Assembly: GCF_030687395.1 (NCBI RefSeq)
Contig: NZ_CP117430.1
Span: forward strand, 3,472,001-3,536,000
Length of the DNA: 64,000 nucleotides
Source: Pseudomonas wuhanensis
GTDB lineage: Bacteria > Pseudomonadota > Gammaproteobacteria > Pseudomonadales > Pseudomonadaceae
Direction of reading: 5' to 3'
The notes beneath the pieces were generated by a model. That model searched no databases, was not told where the DNA came from, and worked only from the letters and a program-made list of their open reading frames with translations. Below, piece by piece: positions 22,196 to 30,424 of the stretch (within the stretch, counting starts at the first letter, position 1; every line of letters starts with the position of its first letter). A program made the position numbers and the translations under genes.

Positions 22196-24199
22196 TCAGG
22201 AACTGGTAATCCTCCAAATCCCGAACGGCTGATGCCACGGTTCGATCCGCATGAACTGGTACTTGCCGTGCCAGGTCCAGCGGTGGCCGTTCATCAAGTC
22301 TTCGCCCTGGGTGCTGGCATCGTCGGGGAGGCCCATTTCCCACAGCGGCAGTTCAAAATTCGCCTCCTGGGCGTGATGCGGATCAAGGCTGACGGCTACC
22401 AGAATGAAATTGCTGCCGTCGACGCTGCGTTTGCCGAAATACAGAATGTTGTCGTTCCAGGCGTTGTAGACCTTCAGGCCCAGGTGCGTTTGCAACGCCG
22501 GGTTCTGCCGGCGGATGCGGTTGAGCTGGGCGATTTCGGCAATGATGTTGCCCGGTGCATTGAAGTCCCGAGGGCGGATTTCGTACTTCTCGGAATTGAG
22601 GTATTCCTCCCGGCCCGGCACCGGTGCCGCCTCACACAGTTCAAAACCCGAATACATGCCCCACAGCCCGGAGCCCATGGTCGCCAGCGCGGCACGAATC
22701 AGAAAACCGGCGCGCCCGGACTCATGCAGGAACGCCGGGTTGATGTCCGGCGTGTTGACGAAAAAATTCGGCCGGTAGCATTCACGCCACGGCGATTCAT
22801 TGAGTTCGGTGAAATAGGTCGCCAGCTCGGTCTTGGTGTTGCGCCAGGTGAAATAGGTGTAGCTCTGGGAGTAGCCGACCTTGCCCAGGCGCGCCATCAT
22901 CGCCGGCGTGGTAAAGGCTTCGGCCAGGAAGATCACCTCGGGGTACAGCGCCCGCACATCGGCGATCATCCACTGCCAGAACGGCAACGGTTTGGTGTGA
23001 GGATTGTCGACGCGAAACAGCTTCACACCCTCCTTGACCCAGCCCACGACGATGTCACGCAACTCGATCCACAGGCTTGGAATCGCATCCACGGCATAGA
23101 AATCGACGTTGACGATGTCTTGGTATTTCTTCGGCGGGTTCTCGGCGTATTTGATCGTGCCGTCCGGTCGCCAGTTGAACCAGCCCGGGTGCTGTTTTAG
23201 CCACGGGTGGTCCTGGGAACACTGAATCGCGAAGTCTAGAGCGATTTCCAGCCCATGCTCGGCAGCGGCCGCGACGAGCCGGCGAAAATCTTCGCGGCTG
23301 CCCAGTTCCGAGTGAATCGCCTCATGCCCGCCCTCTTCGCTGCCGATGGCGTAAGGGCTGCCCGGATCGTCGGGGCCGGCGGTCAATGAGTTGTTCGGAC
23401 CTTTGCGGTAGCTGCGGCCGATCGGGTGGATCGGCGTGAAGTACAGCACGTCGAAGCCCATGTCCTGGATCATCGGCAGCCGCGAATGCACGTCGTTGAA
23501 GGTGCCATGACGGGCCGGGTCATCGGTGATCGAGCGAGGGAACAATTCATACCAGCTAGCGAATTGCGCCAGCGTGCGCTCCACCTCCACCGGGTATTCC
23601 GGGCTCAGGCTCAGGAAGGGACGATGGTCATCAGCCTGGGCCATCAAGTCCGCGCTGCGTTGGTGCAGAAACAAGGCGACTTGCTCGGTTTCGAGCAGAC
23701 CGGACAATTCATGATGCAACGCCGCCAGTTGTTCACTGAGCGGGCCTTCGGAGCGTTCGGCGGCCTGCTGGACGTGAGTGCGCCCTTCCTGCAGCTCCAG
23801 GCTGACCGAAACGCCGACGGCGTGTTTTTTCTCCAGCTCATAACAAAAACTGGCGTACTGATCGATCCAGGCTTCGAGGCAGAACACATAGCGCCCCTGC
23901 TTCTTGACACGAAACTGGCCCTGCCAGCCGTTATTGCCCAGCTCGGCCATCACCTCGCTCTGCCAGGTTTCGTCGCCGTCGGCACGCCAGCGGATGCGCA
24001 CGGCCAATTTGTCGTGACCGTCGGCAAACACTTTGCTGGTCACCACCACGTCCTGATCAATCACGGCTTTAACGGCGAATTGCCCGCCATCGAGGGTCGG
24101 CATGGTGTTTTCGATCACGATCCGCGGCAGCAGTAACGCCTGCGACAGCGGTATATGCGGGTTGTAGCTCAACTCTGTGGGTTTTTTCTCAGCGGTCAT
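22196..24199 (-). CDS. glgE: Alpha-1,4-glucan:maltose-1-phosphate maltosyltransferase GlgE
   Basis: A 667-residue GH13_3 enzyme that adds maltosyl units from maltose-1-phosphate to the non-reducing end of alpha-1,4-glucan. Domains: an N-terminal sandwich (residues 1-110), an S-domain helical insert rich in Glu/Gln ('LHHELSGLLETEQ'), then the barrel with 'FDVLYFTPIHPIG', nucleophile Asp in 'LFRVDNPHTKP', Glu in 'FLAEAFTTP' and Asp in 'VNTPDINPAFL'. ATG 24199 is chosen because AAGGAGAG lies 8 bases upstream; the longer frame to 24283 has no such site. It leads the reverse-strand operon. Confidence 0.94.
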   Translation of the reverse strand: MTAEKKPTELSYNPHIPLSQALLLPRIVIENTMPTLDGGQFAVKAVIDQDVVVTSKVFADGHDKLAVRIRWRADGDETWQSEVMAELGNNGWQGQFRVKKQGRYVFCLEAWIDQYASFCYELEKKHAVGVSVSLELQEGRTHVQQAAERSEGPLSEQLAALHHELSGLLETEQVALFLHQRSADLMAQADDHRPFLSLSPEYPVEVERTLAQFASWYELFPRSITDDPARHGTFNDVHSRLPMIQDMGFDVLYFTPIHPIGRSYRKGPNNSLTAGPDDPGSPYAIGSEEGGHEAIHSELGSREDFRRLVAAAAEHGLEIALDFAIQCSQDHPWLKQHPGWFNWRPDGTIKYAENPPKKYQDIVNVDFYAVDAIPSLWIELRDIVVGWVKEGVKLFRVDNPHTKPLPFWQWMIADVRALYPEVIFLAEAFTTPAMMARLGKVGYSQSYTYFTWRNTKTELATYFTELNESPWRECYRPNFFVNTPDINPAFLHESGRAGFLIRAALATMGSGLWGMYSGFELCEAAPVPGREEYLNSEKYEIRPRDFNAPGNIIAEIAQLNRIRRQNPALQTHLGLKVYNAWNDNILYFGKRSVDGSNFILVAVSLDPHHAQEANFELPLWEMGLPDDASTQGEDLMNGHRWTWHGKYQFMRIEPWHQPFGIWRITSS

Positions 24200-24289
24200 C
24201 GAGCATCTCTCCTTAACGCCCCAAGGACGCTCTTGTGCCTGGTCGTCGTTCACACGAAGCGATCTGCCCCGGCATGAACTCACTTAAGT

Positions 24290-24317
24290 TCCGAACAGCA
24301 GGCGCCGGTAAAAGTTC
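24290..24317 (-). promoter_or_regulatory. Candidate AlgU (sigma-22) type promoter for glgE operon
   Basis: On the minus strand GAACTT (24317-24312) is followed after 17 bases by TCGGA (24294-24290). This is one mismatch from the GAACTT-N16/17-TCTGA consensus of envelope-stress sigma AlgU. It lies about 90 bases before the glgE ATG. Osmotic and envelope-stress control of trehalose genes makes it plausible. It is a consensus match only. Confidence 0.35.
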
Positions 24318-24415
24318 AGAGGGATTTGCCAAGTCTTTCGGGGAATCAAATTCCCTGAGTACGGGTCAATCAACTTAAGCACGACTCACGCCATCTGCCA
24401 CTGGAGACTGTAGCG

Positions 24416-24589
24416 ATGAGTATTCCAATCCCGGCCGAGACACCCGATCCGAACATCGATCAGCCGACGATACCGCCAACGCCGCCGACCGAACCCGACC
24501 CCGTCCCCGCGCAGGAACCGCCAGGCACCAGACCGCCACCCCGGGAAGTGCCGCCGAGCAGCCAGCCGCCGGAGATCGTGCATCCGTAA
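24416..24589 (+). CDS. Small proline-rich protein (57 aa)
   Basis: ATG 24416 with TGGAG 9 bases upstream opens a 57-residue frame ending at TAA 24587-24589. About 40% of residues are Pro, with Glu, Asp and Thr: M-S-I-P-I-P-A-E-T-P start, many P-P and P-x-P steps and a V-H-P end. No signal peptide or membrane segment. It must be an extended, disordered chain. It sits alone between divergent glgE and convergent mgtC. I believe similar proline-rich ORFs occur at this spot in related Pseudomonas, but no function is known. Confidence 0.6.
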   Translation: MSIPIPAETPDPNIDQPTIPPTPPTEPDPVPAQEPPGTRPPPREVPPSSQPPEIVHP

Positions 24590-24605
24590 ACTGCATGAAA
24601 CTCAC

Positions 24606-25106
24606 TTACGGGTTTCGATCCTTTTCAAACTGGCGCACGACGACAGGCATCACAGCGAGAATCACCAACGCCAGCAACGTACTGAGCACCGCTGTCGCCT
24701 CGCGCCCCATCCCGGCCGAAACGCCAATGGCCGCCGTCATCCACAAACCGGCGGCGGTGGTCAGGCCTTTGACATGGCCCTCGTCGCCATCGGTGTTTTT
24801 CAGGATAGTCCCGGCGCCGAGAAAGCCGATGCCGGCGATCACACCCTGCACCACGCGGCTCATGGCATCGGCCTGGGATCCTGACATCTGCGGCACCAGC
24901 ACAAACAGCGCCGCGCCCAGCGCCACCAGCATATGGGTGCGAATCCCGGCGGCCTTGCCCTTCTGTTCACGTTCGAAACCGAGAATGCCGCCCAGCACAG
25001 CGGCCATCAGCAAGCGCACCGTAATGCGCGTCAGTTGTGAAGCATCGCCAATGTCCGCGAACTCCGCTTGCAGCGTCACCCAAACCTCGTGCCACCAGGC
25101 GTCCAT
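24606..25106 (-). CDS. MgtC/SapB family inner-membrane protein
   Basis: 166 residues with four or five hydrophobic segments after an N-terminal amphipathic stretch. 'LGGILGFEREQKGKAAGIRTHMLVALGAALF' shows the family signature (G-x-E-R-E and R-T-H-x-L-V). 'GAGTILKN' and 'TTAAGLWMTAAIGVSAGMG' complete the MgtC/SapB pattern. Only the N-terminal membrane domain is present, without the ACT-like C-terminal domain of Salmonella MgtC. ATG 25106 has AAGGA upstream. Known members affect Mg limitation and acid survival; the precise activity is unresolved. Confidence 0.88.
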   Translation of the reverse strand: MDAWWHEVWVTLQAEFADIGDASQLTRITVRLLMAAVLGGILGFEREQKGKAAGIRTHMLVALGAALFVLVPQMSGSQADAMSRVVQGVIAGIGFLGAGTILKNTDGDEGHVKGLTTAAGLWMTAAIGVSAGMGREATAVLSTLLALVILAVMPVVVRQFEKDRNP

Positions 25107-25235
25107 GGCGCAGTCCTTGTGATGAATTAATGACTCGATAAAGGATGGACCGCACCCACCATTAATCGGTTGCACAGAACGATGACTGGTGGATGAGCCC
25201 TAACGCTCAAGAACCCGCAGAAAAAGGACGCCCCC

Positions 25236-25469
25236 ATGACCGTGCGCATCGAAAACCAGACCTGCTTTTTCACCACCGAAAGTGGCGAAGAAATTCGTCT
25301 TTGCCCCGACGTGACCATCATCACCGACGGGGAAAAATCCATGTCGGCGGTGGACCTCGACGGCCAGCGCATCTACATCACCGAAGCAGAAGCCGATGCA
25401 TTGACCGTAGCAGGCGCAACGGATGGGCGTCGGCATCTGAAGGCCACGGACAGTGATTCGGTGATTTGA
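25236..25469 (+). CDS. DUF3203-like small protein (77 aa)
   Basis: A 77-residue soluble protein with regular beta-strand pattern: 'VRIENQTCFFT', 'EEIRLCPDVTIITD', 'AVDLDGQRIYITEAEAD'. It resembles the Pseudomonas DUF3203 family as I remember it. AAAGGA lies about 9 bases before ATG 25236. Standing between mgtC (reverse) and ccoG, it has its own transcript; a 9-bp hairpin follows it. No catalytic motif is visible. Confidence 0.65.
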   Translation: MTVRIENQTCFFTTESGEEIRLCPDVTIITDGEKSMSAVDLDGQRIYITEAEADALTVAGATDGRRHLKATDSDSVI

Positions 25470-25491
25470 CTGACCCGCATCAACACCCGTC

Positions 25492-25518
25492 GCAAACACT
25501 TGGCATAGGTGTTTGCGG
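25492..25518 (+). terminator. Perfect 9-bp hairpin after the DUF3203-like gene
   Basis: CGCAAACAC (25492-25500) and GTGTTTGCG (25510-25518) pair perfectly around a 9-base loop, 22 bases after the stop codon. There is no T-run, so it would be a weak or Rho-assisted end, or an RNA-stability stem. Confidence 0.4.
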
Positions 25519-25664
25519 CCAGCCGTTGCGGGTGCATCAAGTTGTCGCAGGCGGGTGCCAGGAACTCATCTGATCCGCTTTTTATTGCTTTAGCTGAGTC
25601 TGTTATGCAAACAGATCGCTGGTCATAGTGCTCAGGCCTGATGGAGGCTGATGAGCGAAAGACC

Positions 25665-27095
25665 ATGAGCGATAGAATCCCCGTCCGAACCGTTGAACCT
25701 GCCTCATTTATAAAAAGCAATGAGCCTTTGCGTCCAAAGACAAAGGCCAAATCCAGCGACAACCTGATCCACACCCGCAGCTTCACGGGTTTGTTCCGCA
25801 CCCTGCGCATGAGCGGCGCGGGGTTTCTGTTTCTGCTGTTCTTCGGCACGGTGTGGCTGAACTGGGGTGGCCGCCAGGCGGTGCTCTGGGACCTTTCCGA
25901 AAGCAAATTCCATATCTTCGGCGCTACCTTCTGGCCACAGGATTTCATCCTGCTCTCGGCGCTGCTGATCATCGCCGCGTTCGGCCTGTTTGCGATCACC
26001 GTGTTCGCAGGCCGGGTCTGGTGCGGTTACACCTGTCCGCAGAGTTCCTGGACCTGGATCTTCATGTGGTGCGAAAAGCTCACCGAAGGCGAGCGCAACC
26101 AGCGGATCAAACTGCAAGCCGCGCCCTGGGGCCTGAACAAACTGATCCGCCGCTCGGCCAAACACACCTTGTGGCTGGCCATCAGCCTGCTCACCGGCCT
26201 GACCTTTGTCGGCTACTTCACGCCGATCCGCCCATTGGCCGAAGAACTGCTGACCTTGCAAATCGGCGGGGTCAGCCTGTTCTGGGTGCTGTTCTTCACC
26301 GGCGCCACTTACATCAATGCCGGTTGGCTGCGCGAAGCGGTGTGCATGCACATGTGCCCCTATGCGCGCTTCCAGAGCGTGATGTTCGACAAGGACACCC
26401 TGACCATTTCCTACGATGTGGCCCGCGGCGAAAACCGTGGCCCGCGCAAGCGTGAGGTGAAACCTGCCGAGGTCGGACTGGGTGATTGCATCGATTGCCA
26501 ATTGTGCGTGCAGGTCTGCCCGACCGGCATCGACATCCGCGACGGCTTGCAGATGGAGTGCATCGGTTGCGCCGCGTGCATCGACGCCTGTGATTCGATC
26601 ATGGACAAAATGGGCTACGCCCGGGGGCTGATCAGCTACACCTCGGAACATGAATTACAGGGTGGCAAGACTCACCTGCTGCGCCCGCGCTTGATCGGTT
26701 ACACCGCCGTGCTGCTGGTGATGATCGGCGCCCTCGCCCTGGCGTTGGTGGAGCGGCCGATGGTGTCGCTGGACGTGAGCAAGGACCGTGGCCTGTTCCG
26801 CGAGAACAGTGCAGGCCAGATCGAAAACATCTACAGCCTGAAGGTCATCAACAAGACCCAGCAACGTCAGGATTATCGATTGACGCTGGTCGATGGCGAT
26901 GGCTTCCAGCTGCAAGGCAAGACCGAACTGAGCCTGGCCCCCGGTGAGATCGTCGATGTGCCGGTGTCGGTGGCCATGACCACGGAACGGCCGAACAGCA
27001 GCTCGCAGACCATCAGTTTCAAGATTGTCGACAGCGATGAACCGGACATCTACAGCGTGGCCAAGAGCCGGTTTGTTGCGCCGATGAACCGTTGA
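25665..27095 (+). CDS. ccoG: CcoG-like cytochrome c oxidase accessory protein (FixG family)
   Basis: 476 residues. Membrane segments lie around residues 45-65, 85-110, 160-185, 205-230 and 340-365. Cys motifs: 'CGYTCPQSSW', 'CMHMCPYARFQ', then two [4Fe-4S] sets 'CIDCQLCVQVCPTG' and 'CIGCAACIDACD'. A C-terminal immunoglobulin-like domain follows. Family members reduce or deliver copper during cbb3-oxidase assembly. ATG 25665 gives the M-S-D-R-I-P start usual for CcoG; ATG 25641 is an in-frame alternative. No other cco genes adjoin, but an orphan ccoN lies at 55581, which suggests this is the PA4131-type paralogue. Confidence 0.88.
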   Translation: MSDRIPVRTVEPASFIKSNEPLRPKTKAKSSDNLIHTRSFTGLFRTLRMSGAGFLFLLFFGTVWLNWGGRQAVLWDLSESKFHIFGATFWPQDFILLSALLIIAAFGLFAITVFAGRVWCGYTCPQSSWTWIFMWCEKLTEGERNQRIKLQAAPWGLNKLIRRSAKHTLWLAISLLTGLTFVGYFTPIRPLAEELLTLQIGGVSLFWVLFFTGATYINAGWLREAVCMHMCPYARFQSVMFDKDTLTISYDVARGENRGPRKREVKPAEVGLGDCIDCQLCVQVCPTGIDIRDGLQMECIGCAACIDACDSIMDKMGYARGLISYTSEHELQGGKTHLLRPRLIGYTAVLLVMIGALALALVERPMVSLDVSKDRGLFRENSAGQIENIYSLKVINKTQQRQDYRLTLVDGDGFQLQGKTELSLAPGEIVDVPVSVAMTTERPNSSSQTISFKIVDSDEPDIYSVAKSRFVAPMNR

Positions 27096-27131
27096 GCCTT
27101 TAAGATGCAGTCCTTTGTCAGATGCGGTCCT

Positions 27132-27226
27132 CTGTGGCGAGGGAGCTTGCTCCCGCTGGGGTGCGAAGCGCCCCCAAAATTTTACGACTGCTACGCAGCC
27201 GAGCGGGAGCAAGCTCCCTCGCCACA
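27132..27226. repeat. REP-like inverted repeat (type B), left edge of duplicated unit 1
   Basis: TGTGGCGAGGGAGCTTGCTC at 27133 and its reverse complement ending at 27225, with an inner GCGAAGCG...CTACGCAGCC stem. A close copy recurs at 31064-31198 in front of a mocR 5' fragment. Confidence 0.85.
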
Positions 27227-27264
27227 ACAGCGCAACCACTGAATAACTTCAAACCGGGCCTTTG

Positions 27265-28674
27265 ATGAAACGCTACGAAAAATTCGCCGACGACATCGCT
27301 GAACTGATCCGCTCCGGCGTCCTCGGTCCCGGCCAGCGGGTGCCATCGGTGCGCTACGCCAGCCAGACCTACGGCGTCAGCCCGTCCACGGTGTTCCAGG
27401 CCTATTACCTGCTCGAACGCCGTGGCCTGATCCGCGCCCGGCCGCGTTCCGGCTACTTCGTCAATGCGCATGCACCGAGCCCGTTCTCCGAGCCGGTGAT
27501 CAGCAGCCAGGTCAATGAGTCCACCGAAGTCGACGTCAGCGAACTGGTGTTCTCGGTGCTGGATTCGATCAAGGACCCGAACACCGTGCCCTTCGGTTCG
27601 GCGTTCCCCAGCCCCACGCTGTTCCCGCTGCAACGCCTGTCTCGCTCGCTGGCCAGTGCCGCCCGGGAAATGGACCCACGCATGGTCGTCACCGACATGT
27701 CGCCGGGTAACCCGCAACTGCGTCGGCAAATCGCCCTGCGCTACATGGTCGGCGGGCTGATGCTGCCCATGGAGGAACTGCTGATCACCAACGGCGCCCT
27801 CGAAGCCCTGAACCTGTGCCTGCAAGCTGTGACCGAACCCGGCGATCTGGTGGCCATCGAAGCTCCGGCGTTCTACGCCAGCCTGCAAGTGCTGGAACGG
27901 TTGAAGCTCAAAGCCGTGGAAATCCCCGTCCACCCACGAGACGGCATCGACCTCGGCGTGCTTGCCCAAACCCTGGAACGGCATCCGATCAAGGCCTGCT
28001 GGTGCATGACCAGTTTCCAGAACCCCATGGGCGCGACCATGCCCGAAGCGAAGAAGCAGGAGCTGGTGGAGCTGTTGCGCGGCCATCAAGTGCCGCTGAT
28101 CGAAGACGACGTCTACGCCGAGCTCTATTACGGGCAACAGGCGCCGAAACCGGCCAAGGCTTTCGATACTGAGGGGTTGGTGATGCATTGCGGATCGTTC
28201 GCCAAGAGCCTGGCCCCCGGTTATCGCATCGGCTGGGTCGCTGCCGGGCGTTATGCGCAGAAAATCGAACGCCTTAAGCTCATGACATCGCTCTGCGCCT
28301 CGATGCCCGCTCAGGCCGCCATCGCCGATTACCTGCAACACGGCGGCTACGACCGGCACCTGCGCAAACTGCGTTACGCCCTGGAAGAACAGCAAAGTGC
28401 CATGCTCGCCGCCATCGCCCGCTACTTCCCGGCCCAGACCCGCGTCAGCCAACCGGCCGGCGGTTACTTTTTGTGGCTGGAACTGCCGCCGCAGATGGAT
28501 TCATTGAAGTTGTTTCAGATGGCATTGGCACAAGGGATCAGCATTGCGCCGGGGCCGATCTTTTCACCGACCCAGCGGTTCAGGAATTGTATTCGGTTGA
28601 ACTACGGCAGCCCGTGGGATGAGGCGGCCGAGAAGGCGATGGAGACGTTGGGTAGGATCGTACGCTCGTTTTGA
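27265..28674 (+). CDS. MocR-type GntR regulator with aminotransferase domain
   Basis: 469 residues. Residues 1-70 are a GntR winged helix ('VPSVRYASQTYGVSPSTVFQAYYLLERRGLI'); residues 110-469 are a fold-type I aminotransferase domain. PLP-binding features are visible: 'SFQNPMG', 'LIEDDVYAEL' (Asp/Tyr) and 'HCGSFAKSLAPGYRIGW' with the Schiff-base Lys. These regulators sense PLP or amino-compound metabolism and usually control neighbouring genes. It follows ccoG as PA4132 follows PA4131 in P. aeruginosa (recalled). No clear SD precedes ATG 27265 and a TTG lies directly before it. A 5' fragment of this gene recurs at 31237 and a 3' fragment at 30155. Confidence 0.88.
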   Translation: MKRYEKFADDIAELIRSGVLGPGQRVPSVRYASQTYGVSPSTVFQAYYLLERRGLIRARPRSGYFVNAHAPSPFSEPVISSQVNESTEVDVSELVFSVLDSIKDPNTVPFGSAFPSPTLFPLQRLSRSLASAAREMDPRMVVTDMSPGNPQLRRQIALRYMVGGLMLPMEELLITNGALEALNLCLQAVTEPGDLVAIEAPAFYASLQVLERLKLKAVEIPVHPRDGIDLGVLAQTLERHPIKACWCMTSFQNPMGATMPEAKKQELVELLRGHQVPLIEDDVYAELYYGQQAPKPAKAFDTEGLVMHCGSFAKSLAPGYRIGWVAAGRYAQKIERLKLMTSLCASMPAQAAIADYLQHGGYDRHLRKLRYALEEQQSAMLAAIARYFPAQTRVSQPAGGYFLWLELPPQMDSLKLFQMALAQGISIAPGPIFSPTQRFRNCIRLNYGSPWDEAAEKAMETLGRIVRSF

Positions 28675-28694
28675 CAAAATACCCTTAGTCGCAA

Positions 28695-28728
28695 AAAAGT
28701 CCTGCCAACAAAAGCTGGCAGGACTTTT
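28695..28728. terminator. Bidirectional rho-independent terminator
   Basis: AAAAGTCCTGCCA (28695-28707) and TGGCAGGACTTTT (28716-28728) form a 13-bp stem with an 8-base loop, A-run on the left and T-run on the right. It sits between convergent mocR and the 221-residue ORF and can end both. Confidence 0.88.
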
Positions 28729-28842
28729 CCTGATAAATAAATCGATGCCTGACAAGTAATACCCGGCCAATACCGGCCAACCTCAGCAGCGACTACAACA
28801 TGCAATGGCTCTTCTCCAAGCGCCCCTTAATGATTGGCTCTC

Positions 28843-29508
28843 TCAGCCAACATCGCTCAATTCCAAAACGCCCGCCCCCCTGACCTGCAAGCCAAGATGC
28901 ACTCCATTAGGCCAAAACATCACATGTTCAGCATGCAAAAATGTATCCGAGAAATATTGCTGCGGGTCATTTCGAAGGCGCCCTTCTTGTTTATAGAAAT
29001 AAGTAGGCTCGCCAAGCTGATCCTCTACCAGTTTAAGAACGCTGTAAGCGGACGATGCTCCGCCCAAGAGCCCTTCTGACGCACTCGACCTCTTAGCCAC
29101 ATTCCTCAATCGAAAGAGATCGGGTGCTACGGTCTCAAGATAGAATCGTGTCGGCTCACCTTTCTCCAACACCATCAAGTTTTGAGTTGACGTTTTTTCA
29201 CCCCTGGCGTCCAGGATACTTTCCATACTCAGAAAATAACCGTAAAACTTCCCGGGTGTCGCAACACGGAGCGTATAACGATCATTATCCCAACGAAAGT
29301 GAATCAACAATGGCGCATCGCGTTCGTTATCAGCCACTGTCAGGAAACCACCTTCACTCCGAAGCTGACGATCATATTCCACGCGTTGAGCCGGCGTCAG
29401 ACGCGGTCGCTTCAGCCTGTTCTCCATAAGCTGATAGTTCAATACCAACGGCTTCCCCTCAAGAAAAAGATAGGCCACCATAGACTTATTTTCATCTTCC
29501 ACACTCAT
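28843..29508 (-). CDS. Unknown soluble protein (221 aa), cargo gene 1
   Basis: Not recognised. 221 residues, no signal peptide or membrane segment. Many short beta-strand patterns ('RYTLRVATPGKFYGYFLSME', 'RFYLETVAPDLFRLRNV', 'VHLGLQVRGAGVLEL') suggest an all-beta fold, possibly trefoil-like; that is inference only. ATG 29508 is preceded by AAGGTG at about 6 bases. The gene is AT-richer than its neighbours and lies in DNA flanked by mocR and a second copy of the mocR 3' end, so it is probably acquired. A 54-residue ORF precedes it on the same strand. Confidence 0.65.
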   Translation of the reverse strand: MSVEDENKSMVAYLFLEGKPLVLNYQLMENRLKRPRLTPAQRVEYDRQLRSEGGFLTVADNERDAPLLIHFRWDNDRYTLRVATPGKFYGYFLSMESILDARGEKTSTQNLMVLEKGEPTRFYLETVAPDLFRLRNVAKRSSASEGLLGGASSAYSVLKLVEDQLGEPTYFYKQEGRLRNDPQQYFSDTFLHAEHVMFWPNGVHLGLQVRGAGVLELSDVG

Positions 29509-29630
29509 TCAAACACCTTAACCTTAAATAGAACAATATTACTTTAAATATTCCCGCCAGCAAAATAAAAACAATACAACGACTGACAGCTTGGTGACCA
29601 CATCGAAAAACAGCCCCAGTGTAAATGGGT

Positions 29631-29660
29631 AGCGCCTGCAACTTATTTACAGCAGGCGCT
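29631..29660. other. 9-bp perfect hairpin in cargo 1
   Basis: AGCGCCTGC (29631-29639) and GCAGGCGCT (29652-29660) pair around a 12-base AT-rich loop, between the 54-residue ORF and the 221-residue gene. No T-run follows on either strand, so an RNA-stability or attenuation stem is as likely as a terminator. Confidence 0.4.
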
Positions 29661-29686
29661 CGCTGCCAACCTCACAAAGAAACAGC

Positions 29687-29851
29687 TTATTCTTTTAGAA
29701 AATTACGTTTGCGTCGTTCCAGAATCAAATCATCTGCAAACTTGGCCGCATCCGACAAAAAATTTGCGGGGGAAGTCACCGAAAAATTGCTGTACACATG
29801 GTTCAGTATAAAACCTTCCCAAAGCGCCACTTCATCCTGATAAATATCCAT
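29687..29851 (-). CDS. Small unknown protein (54 aa), cargo 1
   Basis: Reverse-strand frame ATG 29851 to TAA 29687: 54 residues starting M-D-I-Y-Q-D-E-V-A-L-W and ending R-R-K-R-N-F-L-K-E. Composition looks protein-like: hydrophobic/acidic first half, then an amphipathic helix ('SDAAKFADDLILERRKR'). GGAAAA lies about 7 bases upstream. It may share a transcript with the 221-residue gene about 180 bases downstream. Function unknown; a partner or antidote of its neighbour would be speculation. Confidence 0.5.
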   Translation of the reverse strand: MDIYQDEVALWEGFILNHVYSNFSVTSPANFLSDAAKFADDLILERRKRNFLKE

Positions 29852-30154
29852 TTAAGTTTTCCATTAATTAGTTTAAGCCCCACCTCTTGCAGAGCGCCAA
29901 CAAAGAATAGTCACCCAAACTTCAAAACTCAACGTCCTCCCCACAACAAACCCAATACAAAGAATGTCGGAAGTACGTTTTCTTACCAAACTCGCAAGAA
30001 GTCATTAGCCAGAAAAAAGACAAAACAATCACAGACAACACAACAATATAAAACCAGTAACTACCAACAAAAGCATGACGCTAATTGATGGGTCCCCCCG
30101 CAGAGTGGACGATCCAAAAAAGAAGGGGCATAACTGATGGAGTGTTGTTTTCAA
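29852..30154 (-). pseudogene. AT-rich stretch with remnant of a membrane-protein reading frame
   Basis: The minus strand (about 30080 down to 29930) is open for roughly 50 codons without a good start codon and reads like a membrane segment: G-S-Y-W-F-Y-I-V-V-L-S-V-I-V-L-S-F-F-W, then charged residues to a TGA. In the same frame after the TGA it reads S-L-G-D-Y-S-L-L-A-L-C-K-R-W-G-L-N to a TAA. This looks like a decayed gene end rather than a working gene. The plus-strand frame here (29798-30088) has low-complexity Lys/Thr/Gln composition and is not credible. Confidence 0.3.
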
Positions 30155-30273
30155 GGCCAATCTTTCACCGACCCAGCGGTTCAGGATTGTATTCGGCTAA
30201 TGACGACAGCCCGTGGGATGAGGCGGCCGAGAAGGTGATGGAGACGTTGGGCACAATCGTGCGGTCGTTCTGA
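30155..30273 (+). pseudogene. Duplicate fragment of the mocR 3' end
   Basis: 119 bases matching the last ~119 bases of mocR (28556-28674), including the in-place TGA, with several substitutions, one lost T in the TTTT run and one lost A after CAGGA. It codes for the remnant of the ending '...DEAAEKVMETLGTIVRSF'. No start or promoter. It marks the right edge of cargo 1. Confidence 0.88.
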
Positions 30274-30289
30274 AAGTTCGATATTGCCG

Positions 30290-30403
30290 GCGCTGGCCTC
30301 ATCGCGGGCAAGCCTCGCTCCCACAATGAACTGTGTTGGTCAAAAAGCTTGTGAACGACACAAATCCTGTGGGAGCGAGGCTTGCCCGCGATGAGGCCAG
30401 CAC
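30290..30403. repeat. REP pair (type A), inverted
   Basis: GCGCTGGCCTCATCGCGGGC at 30290 and its reverse complement ending at 30403, arms of about 36 bases. It lies between the mocR 3' fragment and the broken SDR copy. Confidence 0.87.
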
Positions 30404-30424
30404 TGACAAAGCAACGCATCAGGT

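Noticed and set aside
29798..30088. 96-codon plus-strand frame in cargo 1
   Set aside because: Lys/Thr/Gln/Asn low-complexity product and no ribosome-binding site; overlaps the better 54-residue reverse ORF.
30085..30273. 62-codon plus-strand frame as a new small gene
   Set aside because: It consists of intergenic sequence joined to a duplicate of the mocR 3' end; its product's end is the mocR C-terminus.
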